The notes beneath the pieces were generated by a model. That model saw only the letters and a program-made list of their open reading frames with translations. It was not told the DNA's origin and searched no databases. This document shows, one piece after another, positions 1 through 29,007 of a stretch of DNA of 64,000 bases. Numbering within the stretch: position 1 is the stretch's first letter; each line of letters opens with the position of its first letter. The position numbers were made by a program, and so were the translations under genes. This DNA is from Lutjanus erythropterus. Taxonomy: Eukaryota; Chordata; Actinopteri; Lutjaniformes; Lutjanidae. The stretch spans positions 14,245,695 through 14,309,694 of the forward strand of contig CM034606.1 in assembly GCA_020091685.1 (NCBI GenBank), in the 5' to 3' direction.

Positions 1-15194
<15,194 letters not shown>

Positions 15195-15560
15195 CTCAGG
15201 TGAAGGTTAACTACCTAGAGCTAACACGGTTAGTAATGATTTGCGTTTGTTAGCTAACGATAGCTAGCCAAGGCAAAACTACTTAACGCAGCCAGTTTTA
15301 ACGCTAATGGTACCGCCCCATTAAAACTGTACAGGTGTGTGGAACTAACATTAACGTCAGCTAGTTAACAAAAAATGAAAACCTGTTAAACTGTGTCGGC
15401 GTTAATGTGTAAAACGAAAAACAAACTATGGACCACAGGAAGTGCTACCGGTAGACCTTAAACGTCCCAACATTTGTGTCTGTAGCTGGGTAGCGTTACT
15501 ATGCGACCGGAGACCGGGCTGGGACTGTGTTTAGAAGGGAATCCCAGAACTGCGAAAGAT
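15195..15560 (-). promoter_or_regulatory. cfap46: probable cfap46 5' UTR and TATA-less promoter
   Basis: Directly upstream of the start codon, with more CpG than the flanks and no TATA box in the expected place. An ETS-like site, ACAGGAAGTG, lies at 15435-15444. A degenerate X-box-like site, GTTACTATGCGACC, lies at 15495-15508; RFX factors bind X-boxes in ciliary gene promoters. A CGCGAGAT sequence lies at about 15562-15569. The transcription start is not determinable from sequence alone. Confidence 0.5.
15495..15508. promoter_or_regulatory. candidate RFX X-box
   Basis: GTTACTATGCGACC agrees with the X-box consensus GTTRCCATGGYAAC at about 10 of 14 positions. The first half-site is good and the second is weak. 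About 300 bp upstream of the cfap46 start codon, a usual distance for ciliary X-boxes. Confidence 0.3.
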
Positions 15561-16013
15561 ATCGCGAGATTGATAATTGTAACCCGAATAATGATCTTTC
15601 CCTAACCTTAAACGAGTGTTCGGTTTTTTTTATCGCTACACTTAATCAGCTCGTAACCACAGCATTGTCGCACATGACTTTTTATACAACATGCGCAATG
15701 AAGATACGGAGAGTAGAAACAAATATCGCGTGATTTTCACAAATCTAGGGTTCCTGTCTAGACACGACCCCTGGTGCAACTAAGCGAATGTGCCAACATG
15801 AACCACAAACATATGTGCGTTGATTGAACATTATTTCACTGCACTGACTACTAGGCTTAAACATTTCACTCTAAAATCATAGGCTTTATTGGCATAGATA
15901 TTGATGTTATATTAATCACAACAGATTTTCACAAGCAAAACGTAGAAATAAGAGAAAAATAAATTAAAGCCCTTAAAAAAGGAAAGAGAGATGACCCCTC
16001 CCCTCTTTATCTG

Positions 16014-17335
<1,322 letters not shown>

Positions 17336-17840
17336 TATCACTTTATTGACTATGTTTCATTCCAGTGAAAAACCTCCAGTGAGAAACATGCTGTCTTCAC
17401 TTAGAGACTGCAGTGCAGAGGACTGATAGAGAGCTGAACATTATGATGTCACAGTGAAGTTGACCTTAAACCTTTTGGAAATAAAATGTCAACACCTCAT
17501 TATTTTTTTTTAGAAATTTGTGTAAGATGTTGTCATAATTAGCTTGAATTCTTGAATTATGGCCAAATGCGTGTTTTGTGAGGTCACACTGACCTTGACC
17601 TTTAACCTACAAAATCTAGTCAGTTCAGCCTTGAGTACAAGTGAATGTTTGTACCAGATTCGAAGAAATTTTATCCATATGTTCGTATCACGTTCACAAT
17701 GATGGGATGGACCTGAGGATACAGTGACCTTGACCTGTTAACTCTAAAATCTAATGAAGTCATCTTTGAGTCTAAGTGGATGTTTGTACTAAATTTGAAG
17801 AAATTCCATCAAGGTGTTCTTGAGATATCGCATAATAAAA
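17336..17840. repeat. teleost interspersed repeat with internal ~130 bp tandem units
   Basis: The units share TGACCTTGACCT, then AAAATCTA, GTTTGTAC and a GAAGAAATT core. Two clear units (about 17577-17711 and 17712-17830) follow a more decayed one (about 17440-17570). I know this unit as a frequent dispersed repeat of teleosts. The TGACCTTGACCT core happens to resemble a direct repeat of nuclear-receptor half-sites. Confidence 0.65.
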
Positions 17841-19480
17841 CTGTAGGATCCAGGTCCAAGGCTTCACCTTATAACATCAAAGAAAAACTCCAGTGACAGT
17901 GGAAATGTTGATCAAAATGAGTATGGGTCAATATCTAAGAAAAAAGCAACCAGGGCATTTTCACTGTGTTCACAATATGTGAGTTTAATTCACTGTCACT
18001 GGAGCTGCTCCAGGAATGCCTCATATACACAAAAACAGACTTAACTGTCTCGCATTACATGAATAACAATCCTGAACTCTTTTCAGAATTTAATTTAAGG
18101 AGTGAGTTGAGGTTCAAAATGAATAAATGTTAAGCTCCAGTTAGGGCTCAATAGCAGCTTTTAGTTCCATTTAGCTTCTGTGTACACACCATCATAAATG
18201 CTATTTTGCCGAAATAGGGCATGTTTGGGTCATGGTCTCTTGTAAAATGAGAAAGGAAATTGAAATGCCATTAAGTGATTATCCATGAGCTGTGTCTGTG
18301 AGTTATCTTTGGACCAGTGCACAGAGGCTGGCCACATTTAATGAGGATATAACCACATGTCACAATCTTGTCAGCAGCAATGACGCACATCAAGGTGGAG
18401 AATAAAGATAAACAATGCACCACTAGTAGAGAAATTACATTAATCACCCCAGCTTTATTCCAGAGATGAATAGAAAGGAAAAAAAACTCAAAGGGCTGTT
18501 GCTCCCATGTTTCACACCAGGAAGCTCATTGTAAACATGCATTTAGATAAACAAGATGAGTCTGAACAGATTTGCTAGCTGTTTTTAATTTACTTTTAAT
18601 TCCTTAGAAGTTATAATGAGAATGTTTTCCAAAGAAAAAAAAGGAAAATAATTAAAAGGAGCATGCTGATAAGGTTAACAAACAATCCAGGTTTACAGCA
18701 GCTGGTTCCTATCTCACACTGTGTTGAATTGAATTCCACAGACAAAACCGTTCTGCCTGGTGTTTTGATGCTGAAAATTGCAATTTATTATACTGCCATT
18801 AATCAAAAACTAGAGCCACTGAGAGTGGGTGGGGTTTTGATAACAACCATTTACATGTAAAATCTTTGCTTGCATCAAGCGATGCACATGCACAGTTCAC
18901 CTCTCATTCATAATGAATCAGAGCCATTGTGTAGAGTAAACTCATTTGCATTATCTGGCCTCCTGTTGGAAAAAGCTTCAGCATCTCTGAAAAGCCCCAT
19001 AATACCAGTATATCCTTAAGATGTAAAAACAGCAGGATCAAATAAATTATTGATCAACTCTCAAATTGTTATCAATAATTAAGCATTTTGCACATGTGAA
19101 ACCCCCATACACAAGAATGGCAGCAGCCAAACAGTGATTTCGTCAGCCCGAATTATAGATTGGTTGGTTCTCCACATGCAAATCCCATTGTACTTTCTTA
19201 TTTAAATGCACTTTTGAGTTAGGAGTTTTGCTCACAGCCAAAATACTGTTTGAAAAGACATGTCTTTATCTGTATGTTTACAAAAAACTTCGTCAGTCTT
19301 TGATAGTAGAATGTACTGCAATAGAGAGCAATACTTGGGAAGAGGCTTTCATCAAGATTAAACCCAAAGTTTACTTTAAAAAGTTTGTAAAACGTTCTTT
19401 GATAGGCTCATTGAAATGATCTGTACTTAGTACAAAGGTTTACTCTCGTCTGAATTAAAAAAAAAAATCCAATCAGTCTC
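17841..19480. other. intergenic, nothing recognised
   Basis: Non-coding, AT-rich. Short open frames only (for example 18663-18860 and 19228-19419) with no recognisable motif. Confidence 0.5.
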
Positions 19481-19499
19481 TACCAGAACTCTACAACAC

Positions 19500-19690
19500 A
19501 GCACATTGCTTAAAGGCATAATATGCAACAAAAAAGTGTATAGACTTATATGAATGTAGTGACTGTACATGCAGATCTCCTGCCCTCTGCTGTATTTTCT
19601 TATTTTCTCATTATTTTGTTGTGCTCGGGAGGCTTTACCAACCCTATCTGACGTCCCAGGAATGATACTCAACAATCAACTATCCTTCTG
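19500..19690 (+). repeat. interspersed repeat family A, copy 1
   Basis: Begins with a TTAAAGG-like start and includes CCCAGGAATGATACTCAACA followed by ATCAACTATCC. The same order recurs at 33341-33532 (plus) and 39275-39509 (minus). Probably a SINE or MITE; class not established. Confidence 0.45.
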
Positions 19691-19799
19691 GTGTGTTTAC
19701 TAACAGCTTGGTCTAATCCGACTGATTCTACCTTAAAGTCATAATGCCTAAGAAATTTAAAGACTGTAGCATCTACAACCAAGCTAGTGGTTCTGAGAG

Positions 19800-19905
19800 G
19801 CTGCATTGACACAGTGGTGTTTTGAGTGAAATGCTAAGCATGCTAACATGCTCACAGTGACAATGCTAACATGCAAATGTGGCAAGGTACAAAGTTTATC
19901 ATGTT
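19800..19905. repeat. fragment of a common teleost repeat
   Basis: Contains TGCTAACATGCTCACAGTGA and a second GCTAACATGC, followed by GTTTATCATGTTCAC. This text is frequent in teleost genomes. It appears to belong to the same extended repeat as 21846-22070 and 38742-39150, but this is from memory. Confidence 0.5.
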
Positions 19906-20233
19906 CACTATCGGAGAAAAACAGAGAAAGTGGGGGAATTCTGACAAGAGATACGAGAGTATCCGCTGCTGTACCAACAGAAAACAGAACAACCACTCAT
20001 TCACTCATTCATCTTCACACTCAATCATAAAGAAAAGCTACATTTTATGATTTATTATGTATTCATGGATTAAAAAAGGGGGAGAACAAGTGTATTTGCC
20101 TTTGGCTCCAAAATGACAAAATCCACATGGATGGGATATTTCAACGACAAAAGTGGTTGACTGAACAACCAACACATCAGCATTGCCATTCATAAAGATA
20201 TGCCCATAGCATGGCTAAGGCATACACAAGCCT

Positions 20234-20254
20234 ACACACACACACACACACACA
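20234..20254. repeat. short (CA)n microsatellite
   Basis: About ten CA units. Confidence 0.9.
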
Positions 20255-21845
20255 ACTGCTAACAAGTGTTATCTGCACCAGTGAGTTGTCTGCAACTAAT
20301 GAGCAGGGCCACCCACATTTAAGATACAACTCAATCGGCAGAGAATTTTAAACAGACGTAGGTGTTAGAGATTTAAATTAATGCATCAAAATTCACTGTG
20401 CATTTGATGAGAAAGCCCACGTTCAGCTGGGTATAGTTAGTTTCTCATGAACCAAAGCTGTCTGTTTTTTAAAAAGACATGCAGTAACAACAATCATTGA
20501 TTGGATATTGAGCCTCTGGCTAAATTTTAAGCCCTTCCCAAATGCCCGTTTCAATCCTTTCAGGCAATAAATCAATTGGTTATTAACGTGAAATCAGCTG
20601 ACGGTCTAAACAAAAATGTGGCAAACTATAATGTTCTAATGATGTCTCTATTCATTCACACATCAGCATACATTAATGTTCAGTTCCTCTTTGGAATGAG
20701 GTTTTCTATTAGATAGGGATAATTAGTGATGTGAATCATGCCGCGGAGCATTTGCAAGCATTTGTTACACCTCATAGCAGTATTGGCGCAGAATACCACC
20801 CATAGTCCTGAGTCATGAGCAATAAAGAATTTACAAGTTCTTCTCTTAGACATTTGATTCCCTCAAAACTTTTGTCTTCTGATTTTATAACCCTGAGTGG
20901 ATCAGTGTCTTGTAGTGAGAGTACAGCAGTGTCCTGTACTCCTCAAATGTCCCACTTCATGCACAATAGGCATATACACTTTTAGGATGGCGCAGTTTCC
21001 CAATCTGCTATCTTAAACAATTCAACATTTGAAAATAATCTGGTCTGTCAGAGCTGGACCGTCAGACACACAGTTTCTTATCTATGCAAGCATGTGTTCA
21101 AACAGCTAATGAGGGTATTGACTCACTGCTCACGCTCTCATTGGAGATGACGGATGTCACTGATTTCTTTAAACATCATCAGCGTGGGGATTGGATTTGA
21201 TGGCACCCTGGATGCATACTTAGCAAAAACTGACACTATGCCCAATCCTTCACTGCATGTATTTGCTGATTTGGTTGCACTCCATAGAGATTAGTCATTA
21301 ATATGAAATTTAACGGAAGCAACGCATTACTTTCAAGCTGTATTGCTGCATATATTGTACATGTATGCTGTAAGTCATATTTTAAGGTGGATTAATGTAT
21401 GTAAGCTAAATGCATATGCTTTGTTAGTAAGGTGAATCAAGGGTAAAATAAGACATTAGTTCCTGCAGTTTCACATTCTAGTAATGTCTATAGTGCTGCA
21501 CATTTAATAAACATTCAGAATCCAAGCTATAGTTCAGAGCTTGCTGGTTATCTCATTGTTTATGGTGTTATTATCTCGTAAAATAAAAAATGTCCTCTCT
21601 GGCAAGGTCTTCTCCAAAAAACTTAAATCATCACTAGACAGTTTAAGCATTTAATTTTACTGTGATTGCCCAACAGACTGATTAAAAAGCCCTAATGCAT
21701 CAGATGGAGGTTGAGGATCCATTGAGGCGTAATTAATCAGTTGTATAGTCAAGTGCATGGAAGATAAATTACATTTTTCATTCATCAGATTTATTTTTAG
21801 GCACAGTTGAGGAGTGACTCCCAGGACTGCAGTTTTGGTTGGCCC
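20255..21845. other. intergenic, possibly containing a conserved non-coding element
   Basis: No exon or transposon recognised. The 20480-20830 part is unique-looking, with several ATTA/TAAT homeodomain-type cores, for example GGATAATTAGTGATGTG. Whether it is conserved cannot be decided here. Confidence 0.4.
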
Positions 21846-22070
21846 GTCAGTCAATGTGTCAGTCTAATACCTTGGACCAGATTGATTTATCTACTTTGAA
21901 TAACTACTGGATGGATTGTCATCAAATTAGGTCTATTTATGGTCCCCCAAAATTAATTTACGGAATTCCAGATGGAGGATCCGTGAACTTTATTGCGTAG
22001 TGCTACCAAAGCTTTTCACTTAACCCTTGACCTCTATGGGAACATCCGATCATTAGCTGGTATGGTAACT
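21846..22070 (+). repeat. teleost 'actactggatggattg' repeat, copy 1
   Basis: Contains AACTACTGGATGGATTGTCA, then AATTAGGTC, with downstream TAGTGCTACCAAAGCTTTTC and ACTTAACC. These phrases define a very common dispersed teleost repeat. A second copy is at 38742-39150. The copy ends directly at the TCTA array. Confidence 0.7.
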
Positions 22071-22072
22071 TG

Positions 22073-22234
<162 letters not shown>

Positions 22235-22239
22235 CTTTT

Positions 22240-25200
22240 GACCGATGTGGTCAACATTTCAAGGTTGCATCCAACAAAATAAACATTTATCCCACTAACG
22301 GTGGCAATCTACGAATAGCAAAGCTGTACCTCCATTCTTCATCTTTCCAACAATTTTCTTCCAACGATTTTTCTGATGTGTAATGATCATTACAGCCTCA
22401 TAGTGTGGCAGAGTGCCTATAGACTTTAAGTCTGGTTTCCATTTAGATTGGTGGGAGGATAAGGTGGGCTGATTGATCTTGTTAAGAGGTTCCAACACCT
22501 CCATCTCAAAGCCGTCCTCTCAGCATAGAGACAGGGTGTCGGTGGTGATTAGCCACACTCCGATTCCCCGTTGACAGGCATCAATAAACCACTTAAAGAC
22601 ACACGCTGGTTGCACTTTTAGCTCTCATCTTCTGCCGCTTGACAGTACTTCAGTACAGCTTGACCTGAACATAAACCGTATTTCATACTCCGAGGCATAA
22701 CTGCACCTTGAGTCACTTCACCCAGGGGATTATCATTCATGCTCAGTGACATAAATATTCTGAAACTTGTGCATTTATTGCCCATAGAAAATAGCCTCTT
22801 CTCATCACGATTTACTACTTCTCAAGAGTTGTGCCTCTCTACAGCCTATTGCTTTCCTGTTGGCTGGTTAGGATCAACTGTGTGATGATGGGACTGTTAT
22901 TTAAAATCTAGAGAGCAGAGACATTATTGAAATTGGTAGTAAAGGTAGTAAGGGTCCCCAACTGCAGCCTGCTAGATTGTCTTTAGGTTTTGCAGCAGCA
23001 TGGCTGTATGTGTGTCACATGATTGCTGGAAGATTGATATAATTTTGTAGATCAAAAATTAAAAAAGGCCATCAGTGGGAACTGAATAATATATCAAATG
23101 TTTCATATGTTGTTTCATGCCAGACTTTTCACCTGTCTGATTGAGTTTACTGCTTTCTGCATAAGACATGTGAGATATGTGTCGACAAAGCTGGAAATAT
23201 GACTGATTTGTTTCATCTCAACATAATCATTCATATTATTTATGGTGGTATTCCAAGAACTGTGGATCCTTCTTGCATGCAAATTCCTCACAGCAGGACG
23301 TGTAAAACACATTCCTTGATCTTTTCGTAGCAGGGTCAGTAATGTTTTATGAGCTGTAAGCAATGACAACAAAAATAAATATGATTTTATAAACAGTGTC
23401 AAAGAAATCACTTTTCAAAAAAACCACAGATGTGTGACTTGACTTCATCAACTGCGACAAAATCCGACATCATCCTTTCAAAAAGAGATGAAAATGATAC
23501 ACTTTGTGAATATTTCAGGAGGAGCCTGTCATTCACATAATATGTTTCATCATGCTGTTATATATTACACGCTGCATCAGTTTGTGAATGTGTGCATGAG
23601 TTACTCTACGAATATATCTCTCCTCTCAGGTGGCTGACATGTTTCTCCAGCCAGGTGCTGGTCCCGCCAGGATGTGGAGGGGGAGCAGCCTGCGTCTGGA
23701 AGAGTTGGATCAAAAGCAAAAGGACCCTCAGTGATATTTAATTCTTCTGCAACGTCACTGAGCTCAGGTACCATGGTAACCAGCTAAAAACTCCCTCCTC
23801 TCTCTGACACTTTCCCATTTTATCTGCCTTTCTCTGTATTCCCTTATTCCCATACTTTCAAACAAACCGTGTTTGAACATGAACATGTAGCATCAAGCAA
23901 CTGGTCATCAAACTGTATCAGACTGATCATTTTACAGTACATATATTTGCTAGAGCGCTGTTGACCTGCTATACTGATGACAAAGTTCAGATCACAGTCA
24001 CATTATGAAAGCAATTTCTGAAAGAACAGCTCCCCTCCTCCCTCTCCCTCCTCCTCGCACTCCTCACTCTTTCCTCCTTCTTTCTCTTTGATGATACCAA
24101 AAGAAACATGTGCTTGAAAAAACTTGATAATACAATGCTGTCAAAATATGATTGCAAAAAAAAAAAAAAAGAATTTTAGGTGCGTCAGAGAACAAAGTTT
24201 AAGAGAATCGAATTTGGGTCAGTCATAAACTACAGTATATTTGCATGTTTTGAAGGAATTTTTAAAAAGTTTTTCGTCTGCATTATGTGCCTTAATACAG
24301 CCGGGTGCTCTGTCTTTTCTCAGTTGCTCCTTGGCTGTTTGCCCAACAGATTGGCTCTAGCCTCAGGACGAGCGCCAAAATAAGGCTTCCCACTGCCCCT
24401 CACGACATGGATTATTGAAACTAGAGCAACTCAAAATTTAATAACGGGAATGTCGCAAATAAGTCCTGATAAATTTAAGCCCCCCTCCGAGTCCTTTGTT
24501 TTTCATGAAAGTTCACTTTTATTCTTCAAATGAAATAATTGCACATGATTTTAGTATAAATCACAGAAAATCGTGACCTAATATAAAGGTGGTATCAGAG
24601 GTAAGTATGATGTAGTCTTCTGATGCACATATGTAGTTTATGTTGGTGGCAGATGTACCAATTGTAATTCTTAGTCATTTTCAGGCAGAGGTAAATAAAA
24701 TAACTGAAACAGTGGTGGAGAGTTAAGTGAGAACATTCACTCAGTTATCGAAGATAAGTACAATTTTGAGGTAGGCTTACTTGTATTTTACTAATCATTT
24801 TCTGTTATTCTAAGCTTCTATTCAACTACATTTCAGAGCCAAATACTGTGCTCTTCATGCAACAACATTAATAACTTAGACTAGTTTCTTTGCAGTTTTA
24901 TATTCAGATTAATAAGACAAAACGCAATATACTCAGAGGGAATGGAGACAAAATCCAATCAAACTGAAGGTCGGTGGTCTAATGTGCATCGATTGTGGGT
25001 GTCCTTGGCATGAAACTCTGGTCGCCTGTCTTACAGGGTTGTCGGGGGTTGGTTCCACTCCCAGCACTGACGTTGAACGAGGGCGCACTGTGGGCAGGCC
25101 ACAAGTCAATCACAGGGCATCAGTAATTAGAATCCAATAATATGATATACGTTATTCAGAAATGTGCCATGTCAACATAGAATACCCATGCAAAGAAAGT

Positions 25201-25330
25201 CTCCATCATTAATGGGTAATGTGTCTTTGACTGATGAAAGATTATGATGATCTCTTTTTGATAATTAATGTTTTTTCATTGCCATTCACTGAACCTCCCT
25301 TGAAACTGTTTGGAACTCTGAGGAGGCCCG
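22240..25330. other. intergenic, one exon-like segment, otherwise nothing recognised
   Basis: Non-coding sequence with an A-run near 24157. An exon-like segment sits at 23631-23769. Around 25010-25110 there is a possible decayed tRNA-related fragment (GGTTGGTTCCACTCC resembles a B-box), too weak to call. Confidence 0.4.
23631..23769 (+). other. exon-like segment with good splice sites, unknown gene
   Basis: A strong polypyrimidine tract and acceptor (CTCTCCTCTCAG at the left edge) and a donor (CTCAG|GTACCA) bound 139 bp of higher GC than the flanks. All frames contain stops or stay short, so it could only be an untranslated or terminal exon. No homology recognised. It could equally be chance. 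Confidence 0.2.
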
Positions 25331-25405
25331 CCAAGTGTCCATGGACTCCCTGCTAGAGCGCCATGGACACCTGGGGGTCCCTAGATCCTTACTTGAGAAC
25401 CACTG
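25330..25405 (-). mobile_element. fragment of a hAT-type element (one terminus)
   Basis: On the minus strand the terminus reads CAGTGGTTCTCAAGTAAGG, the classic hAT MITE end. Just inside are GTGTCCATGG (25335-25344) and its exact reverse complement CCATGGACAC (25361-25370), a short perfect stem. The other terminus was not found. Confidence 0.45.
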
Positions 25406-27300
25406 ATCAAACAGTCAGGTGTACTTTGTGCTTATAGTAAAGTCACTACCGAGGCCTGGTAAAGGATGACAGGAAAAGGATAAGAAAAAAGAGAGCAGCA
25501 CAGTGCCAAGAGTGCGTGATACCTCTCTGTCATCACATGCCCTTTAGGATGGTCCCAGCTTTTTTACGGTTCACATGGCTTTTCTTTCACCAGACTGAAT
25601 GGTGCAGATTAGGGCATTTCCCTCTCAATTCACAATCCCACTTGAGGGAACCACTTTATGTAAGGGCACAGATGGGTTGTTATGCTCCTGAAAATCTATC
25701 CCCTGTGAGCCAAGACATCAACTTCAGTCTTATGCAGTATATCCCCACCCCCCCAACCTCTCTCTTTTTTATTCTGTCCTTTACTGTCTCTCTCTCTCAT
25801 GTCCACATCCTCCATAACTCTGTCGCTCAATTGACTCTTTTGAGGTGCCTGCAGGGAGTGAGTGTTCTGAGCCGTGCACGGCTCTACAAACAGACCTCCC
25901 TCGTGTCCTCTATCCTCCTCCTCTTTCTATGACACACTGACCTTGCAAGCCGAGCGCTGACTGCCTGCTTCGTCCAATGACCCTTGCCAAATTTATGTCT
26001 GAGATTAATGCCGTCACTCTGTTGCTTCTTCATTCAGTGTTTCCTTGGATTAGGGTTACTCTGGCCAACCTGTCATGGTTCTGTCGCATTGCCAGAGAAG
26101 TCCAGTCATGGCTGAGGCATCCAACAGTTTCTTCTCAGGCTTTTGTCAGAGCATACACAGGCTTGACAGCAACATAAATACTGGTACATTCAGACAAACT
26201 TGTGTGATGAGTGTTGGCTGGAGTATAGAAGAATTATTCCCCTAAATCATATTGTGATAATAATGATGTTGAATTGAAATATGCAAAGCATTTATCTTTT
26301 TGCTGAGGGCCAGTTAACACTGATTCAGCTTTTTTGTTTAAAGAATTAGCTCTTTTGTGTGAAACTTACAGAGAAACCTGCACCCAAATCCCACAGATCC
26401 CAGGGGCTCAGATCCCAGCTTGATGTGTATGATGTTGTGAAAGGATGTTGCAGGCACCTCCTGTGAACAGACAGCCTCTCGCCTGCTTACAGCAGATGCA
26501 AAGACATCAAACTGAAAACACTGCTGGCTATAGCCTATTAAACTTACATTGTGTACTTTTGTTTTTATGTTGTGGTAGGTGCCATCGCAGATGTTCTCCA
26601 TTTCAACTACTGAGAAAGAGATGTTTTTGTTCACAAATGCTGGGCTGACTAAGATTATAGGAATGCAGCCAACATCCAAAAGTTTTTGTGTTCTTTATTA
26701 GTTACTGGTGGTTTTTGAAATGATGATATTCCAACACATTATCATTTAAGCAGTGTGTCCTGGACTCTTTGTCCTTGGATTTTCTGTAGATGAACATTTA
26801 GGTGGTACTCTTCAATAAAAAACACATTTTGTCAGAGACATAATGTTCCTGACCCCTTGTGTTTTCACCAGTACAGCAAAAGCTTTCAAAGACTTTTAAA
26901 AGCTACACTAATCTGTTCATGCTCGCCATTTGCAGTGGCAAGAGCTCATCTGCATAGATGGTGGAGTTAATTATCTCTGCCAGGCGTGCAGACCTGCAAT
27001 TTGTCCACTGCTAATCTGGCATGTTACTGGACTGATTAGCCATTTTGTTGCCTGCACATTAATGACTGTATACCTCGTATAATTTCATGGTCAAAGGTGT
27101 TAAATGCCTAATAGGATATTAATAGGATACTAACAATGCAGGAGAATAATTAAATTACAGTTCTAATGAAAGTGTTGGTGATTAAAAAGAGGTTACATCC
27201 AAATAATCTTTTCGGGTTGCCTGCCACTCTACTGAGTTTACTCTTGTAGTTTATGTATGTAAGTTAAATTATATAGCTAACATATTATTAACCCAATTCA
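25406..27300. other. intergenic, candidate conserved non-coding stretch at its right end
   Basis: Open frames at 25516-25932 (plus) and 26338-26679 (minus) have no recognisable domain and are probably chance. The segment 26860-27170 is unique-looking and rich in TAATTA/ATTA-type motifs. Confidence 0.4.
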
Positions 27301-28980
27301 TAGTCCTTTCCTAGCCTGGGAACCAGACGAATCTGGACGTTCATGTTTCATTTGCAAATTGAAATGGTGCTATTTCATACAGCAACCAACAATCCTTACA
27401 CCAGGCTACACAGAAATGCCCATCCCCCACCATCTCTTTTCATGGCAGCTGCCATAACACAGCAGCGAACTGACATTGGTGTTTTTCTCGAAGTGCTACA
27501 CTTGTTTGAGTCATCCATGATACAGTGGAACATGATGTGTGACACAAACCCCGAGACACTAGCCACATAGGACAAAGAGAAGGACTCCACGTCCTTCTTC
27601 AGTATCGACTTCCAGCAAGAAGAAAATGCTTCAAATCACAATTACTCAAAGCTTGACTCTTCTGTAAATATGTGTGTGTGGGTGGTTTAAAAAAAGCCAT
27701 AGTAACAATTGAAGAATACTGTATTATGACACATTCTACATGTCACAATATAACAGAGTATACTGGTGAATGCTGCATAAACAGCAGCAGATATTCCACC
27801 AGCCTGTTTTTATGTAAACATATCAGCACAAAATATTTGCCATGCCACCCTGAGCAAATTAAAATTTCTCGCTCTCATCCTCTCCACCCACCCTCTCTGT
27901 CCTCCTACCATATGCATCCCAAAATGATCAGTGAATCTCAGCTCCTGTTGGAGCCTGTTACACTCGCATTTACTCACCCTCTCCCTCTCACTTTCTCTCT
28001 CACACACCAAAACACGCACAATGCCACTCAGTAATGGAGTGGCTGTATTCTGCTTTACAAGTGAGAAAGCTGTAGGCTAGATAATATTAATATATGCTGG
28101 TATTGGATGGTTGCATGGCGAGATTCTTTTCTAACCTTTCGTTCCAGGACACGCAGTGTAGGTAGATTATTAAACATGGAGTTTAGCCTTAAAGTTCCTC
28201 CTGGCCCATTTTATCCAGAAAAATACAGCTGCATCGTCACATCTAACTGAAACCACGGTGCTTTATCATATTCAGATAAGATAAACCCAATCTGATATCA
28301 GGACTTAATTTTTCCCTTGAATGGTTTGTCATTCAATCTCCTGCGGTCTGCAACAACTTCAGCGTGGCAAGACTTCAACAGAAAGCGTCTACTTTTAATT
28401 TGATTTTGTTCAAGTTTCTATTTAATCTTATTTCTACAGCCTTCAGTTGAGTGTTTTCATATCAGTGCTGCAATGCTCTGCACTCTGTTTTCTGTCAATC
28501 AGTCAATGCTCATAGGAATAAACTGGAAAGAAACAATCCCTCAAAAACATATTGCATTTCAAATCCTGCCATTGTTTTAATTGAAACATCTTTCTCAGGC
28601 GGGCCATCATGTAACTTTTAGGTAGGCTTGTCACTAAAGTTTTTCCCATCTTGTTGTCATTGTTTTGAAGCATCACAGACCAGTCAGACTGGAAACTACT
28701 CACATGTGATATGAAGTAACAGCTACCCCTTGCTGCTATTTTCTGATAGCCAAGTTGTAATGCTGCTGTTTTCCATTTCAAAAGCCCAGAGAACATATTT
28801 TTCCTTTTATTTCTTAATTGGAGCGACAGGGTCCTACGTGAACATAAAATTAAATGTGGCAGTTAGGATATTAGTGTAGATTTCTGCATTTGTGTTTTTT
28901 CCCCACTCAGCCTAGTATTACTGGGAATTACATCCAAATGTGTGCCAGACTGTGTCCTGGAGTCTTGTCATCACTGTGAG
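27301..28980. other. intergenic, nothing certain
   Basis: The 27305-27360 part (TAGCCTGGGAACCAGACGAA) resembles the end of a dispersed teleost repeat, but I cannot delimit it. Otherwise no exon, RNA gene or transposon recognised. Confidence 0.4.
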
Positions 28981-29007
28981 GCTGACAAGGTGCCATGCCA
29001 TTGTTCT

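Noticed and set aside
15527..15733. Possible divergent gene start opposite cfap46 (68-codon frame)
   Set aside because: Short, no homology, no donor matched to it. The region is better explained as promoter DNA.
25010..25110. Possible tRNA-related fragment
   Set aside because: Only a B-box-like GGTTGGTTCCACTCC is visible; there is no A-box at the proper distance.
25516..25932. 138-codon plus-strand open frame
   Set aside because: No recognisable domain and no exon signals.
26338..26679. 113-codon minus-strand open frame
   Set aside because: No known domain. It may be part of an unrecognised repeat rather than a gene.
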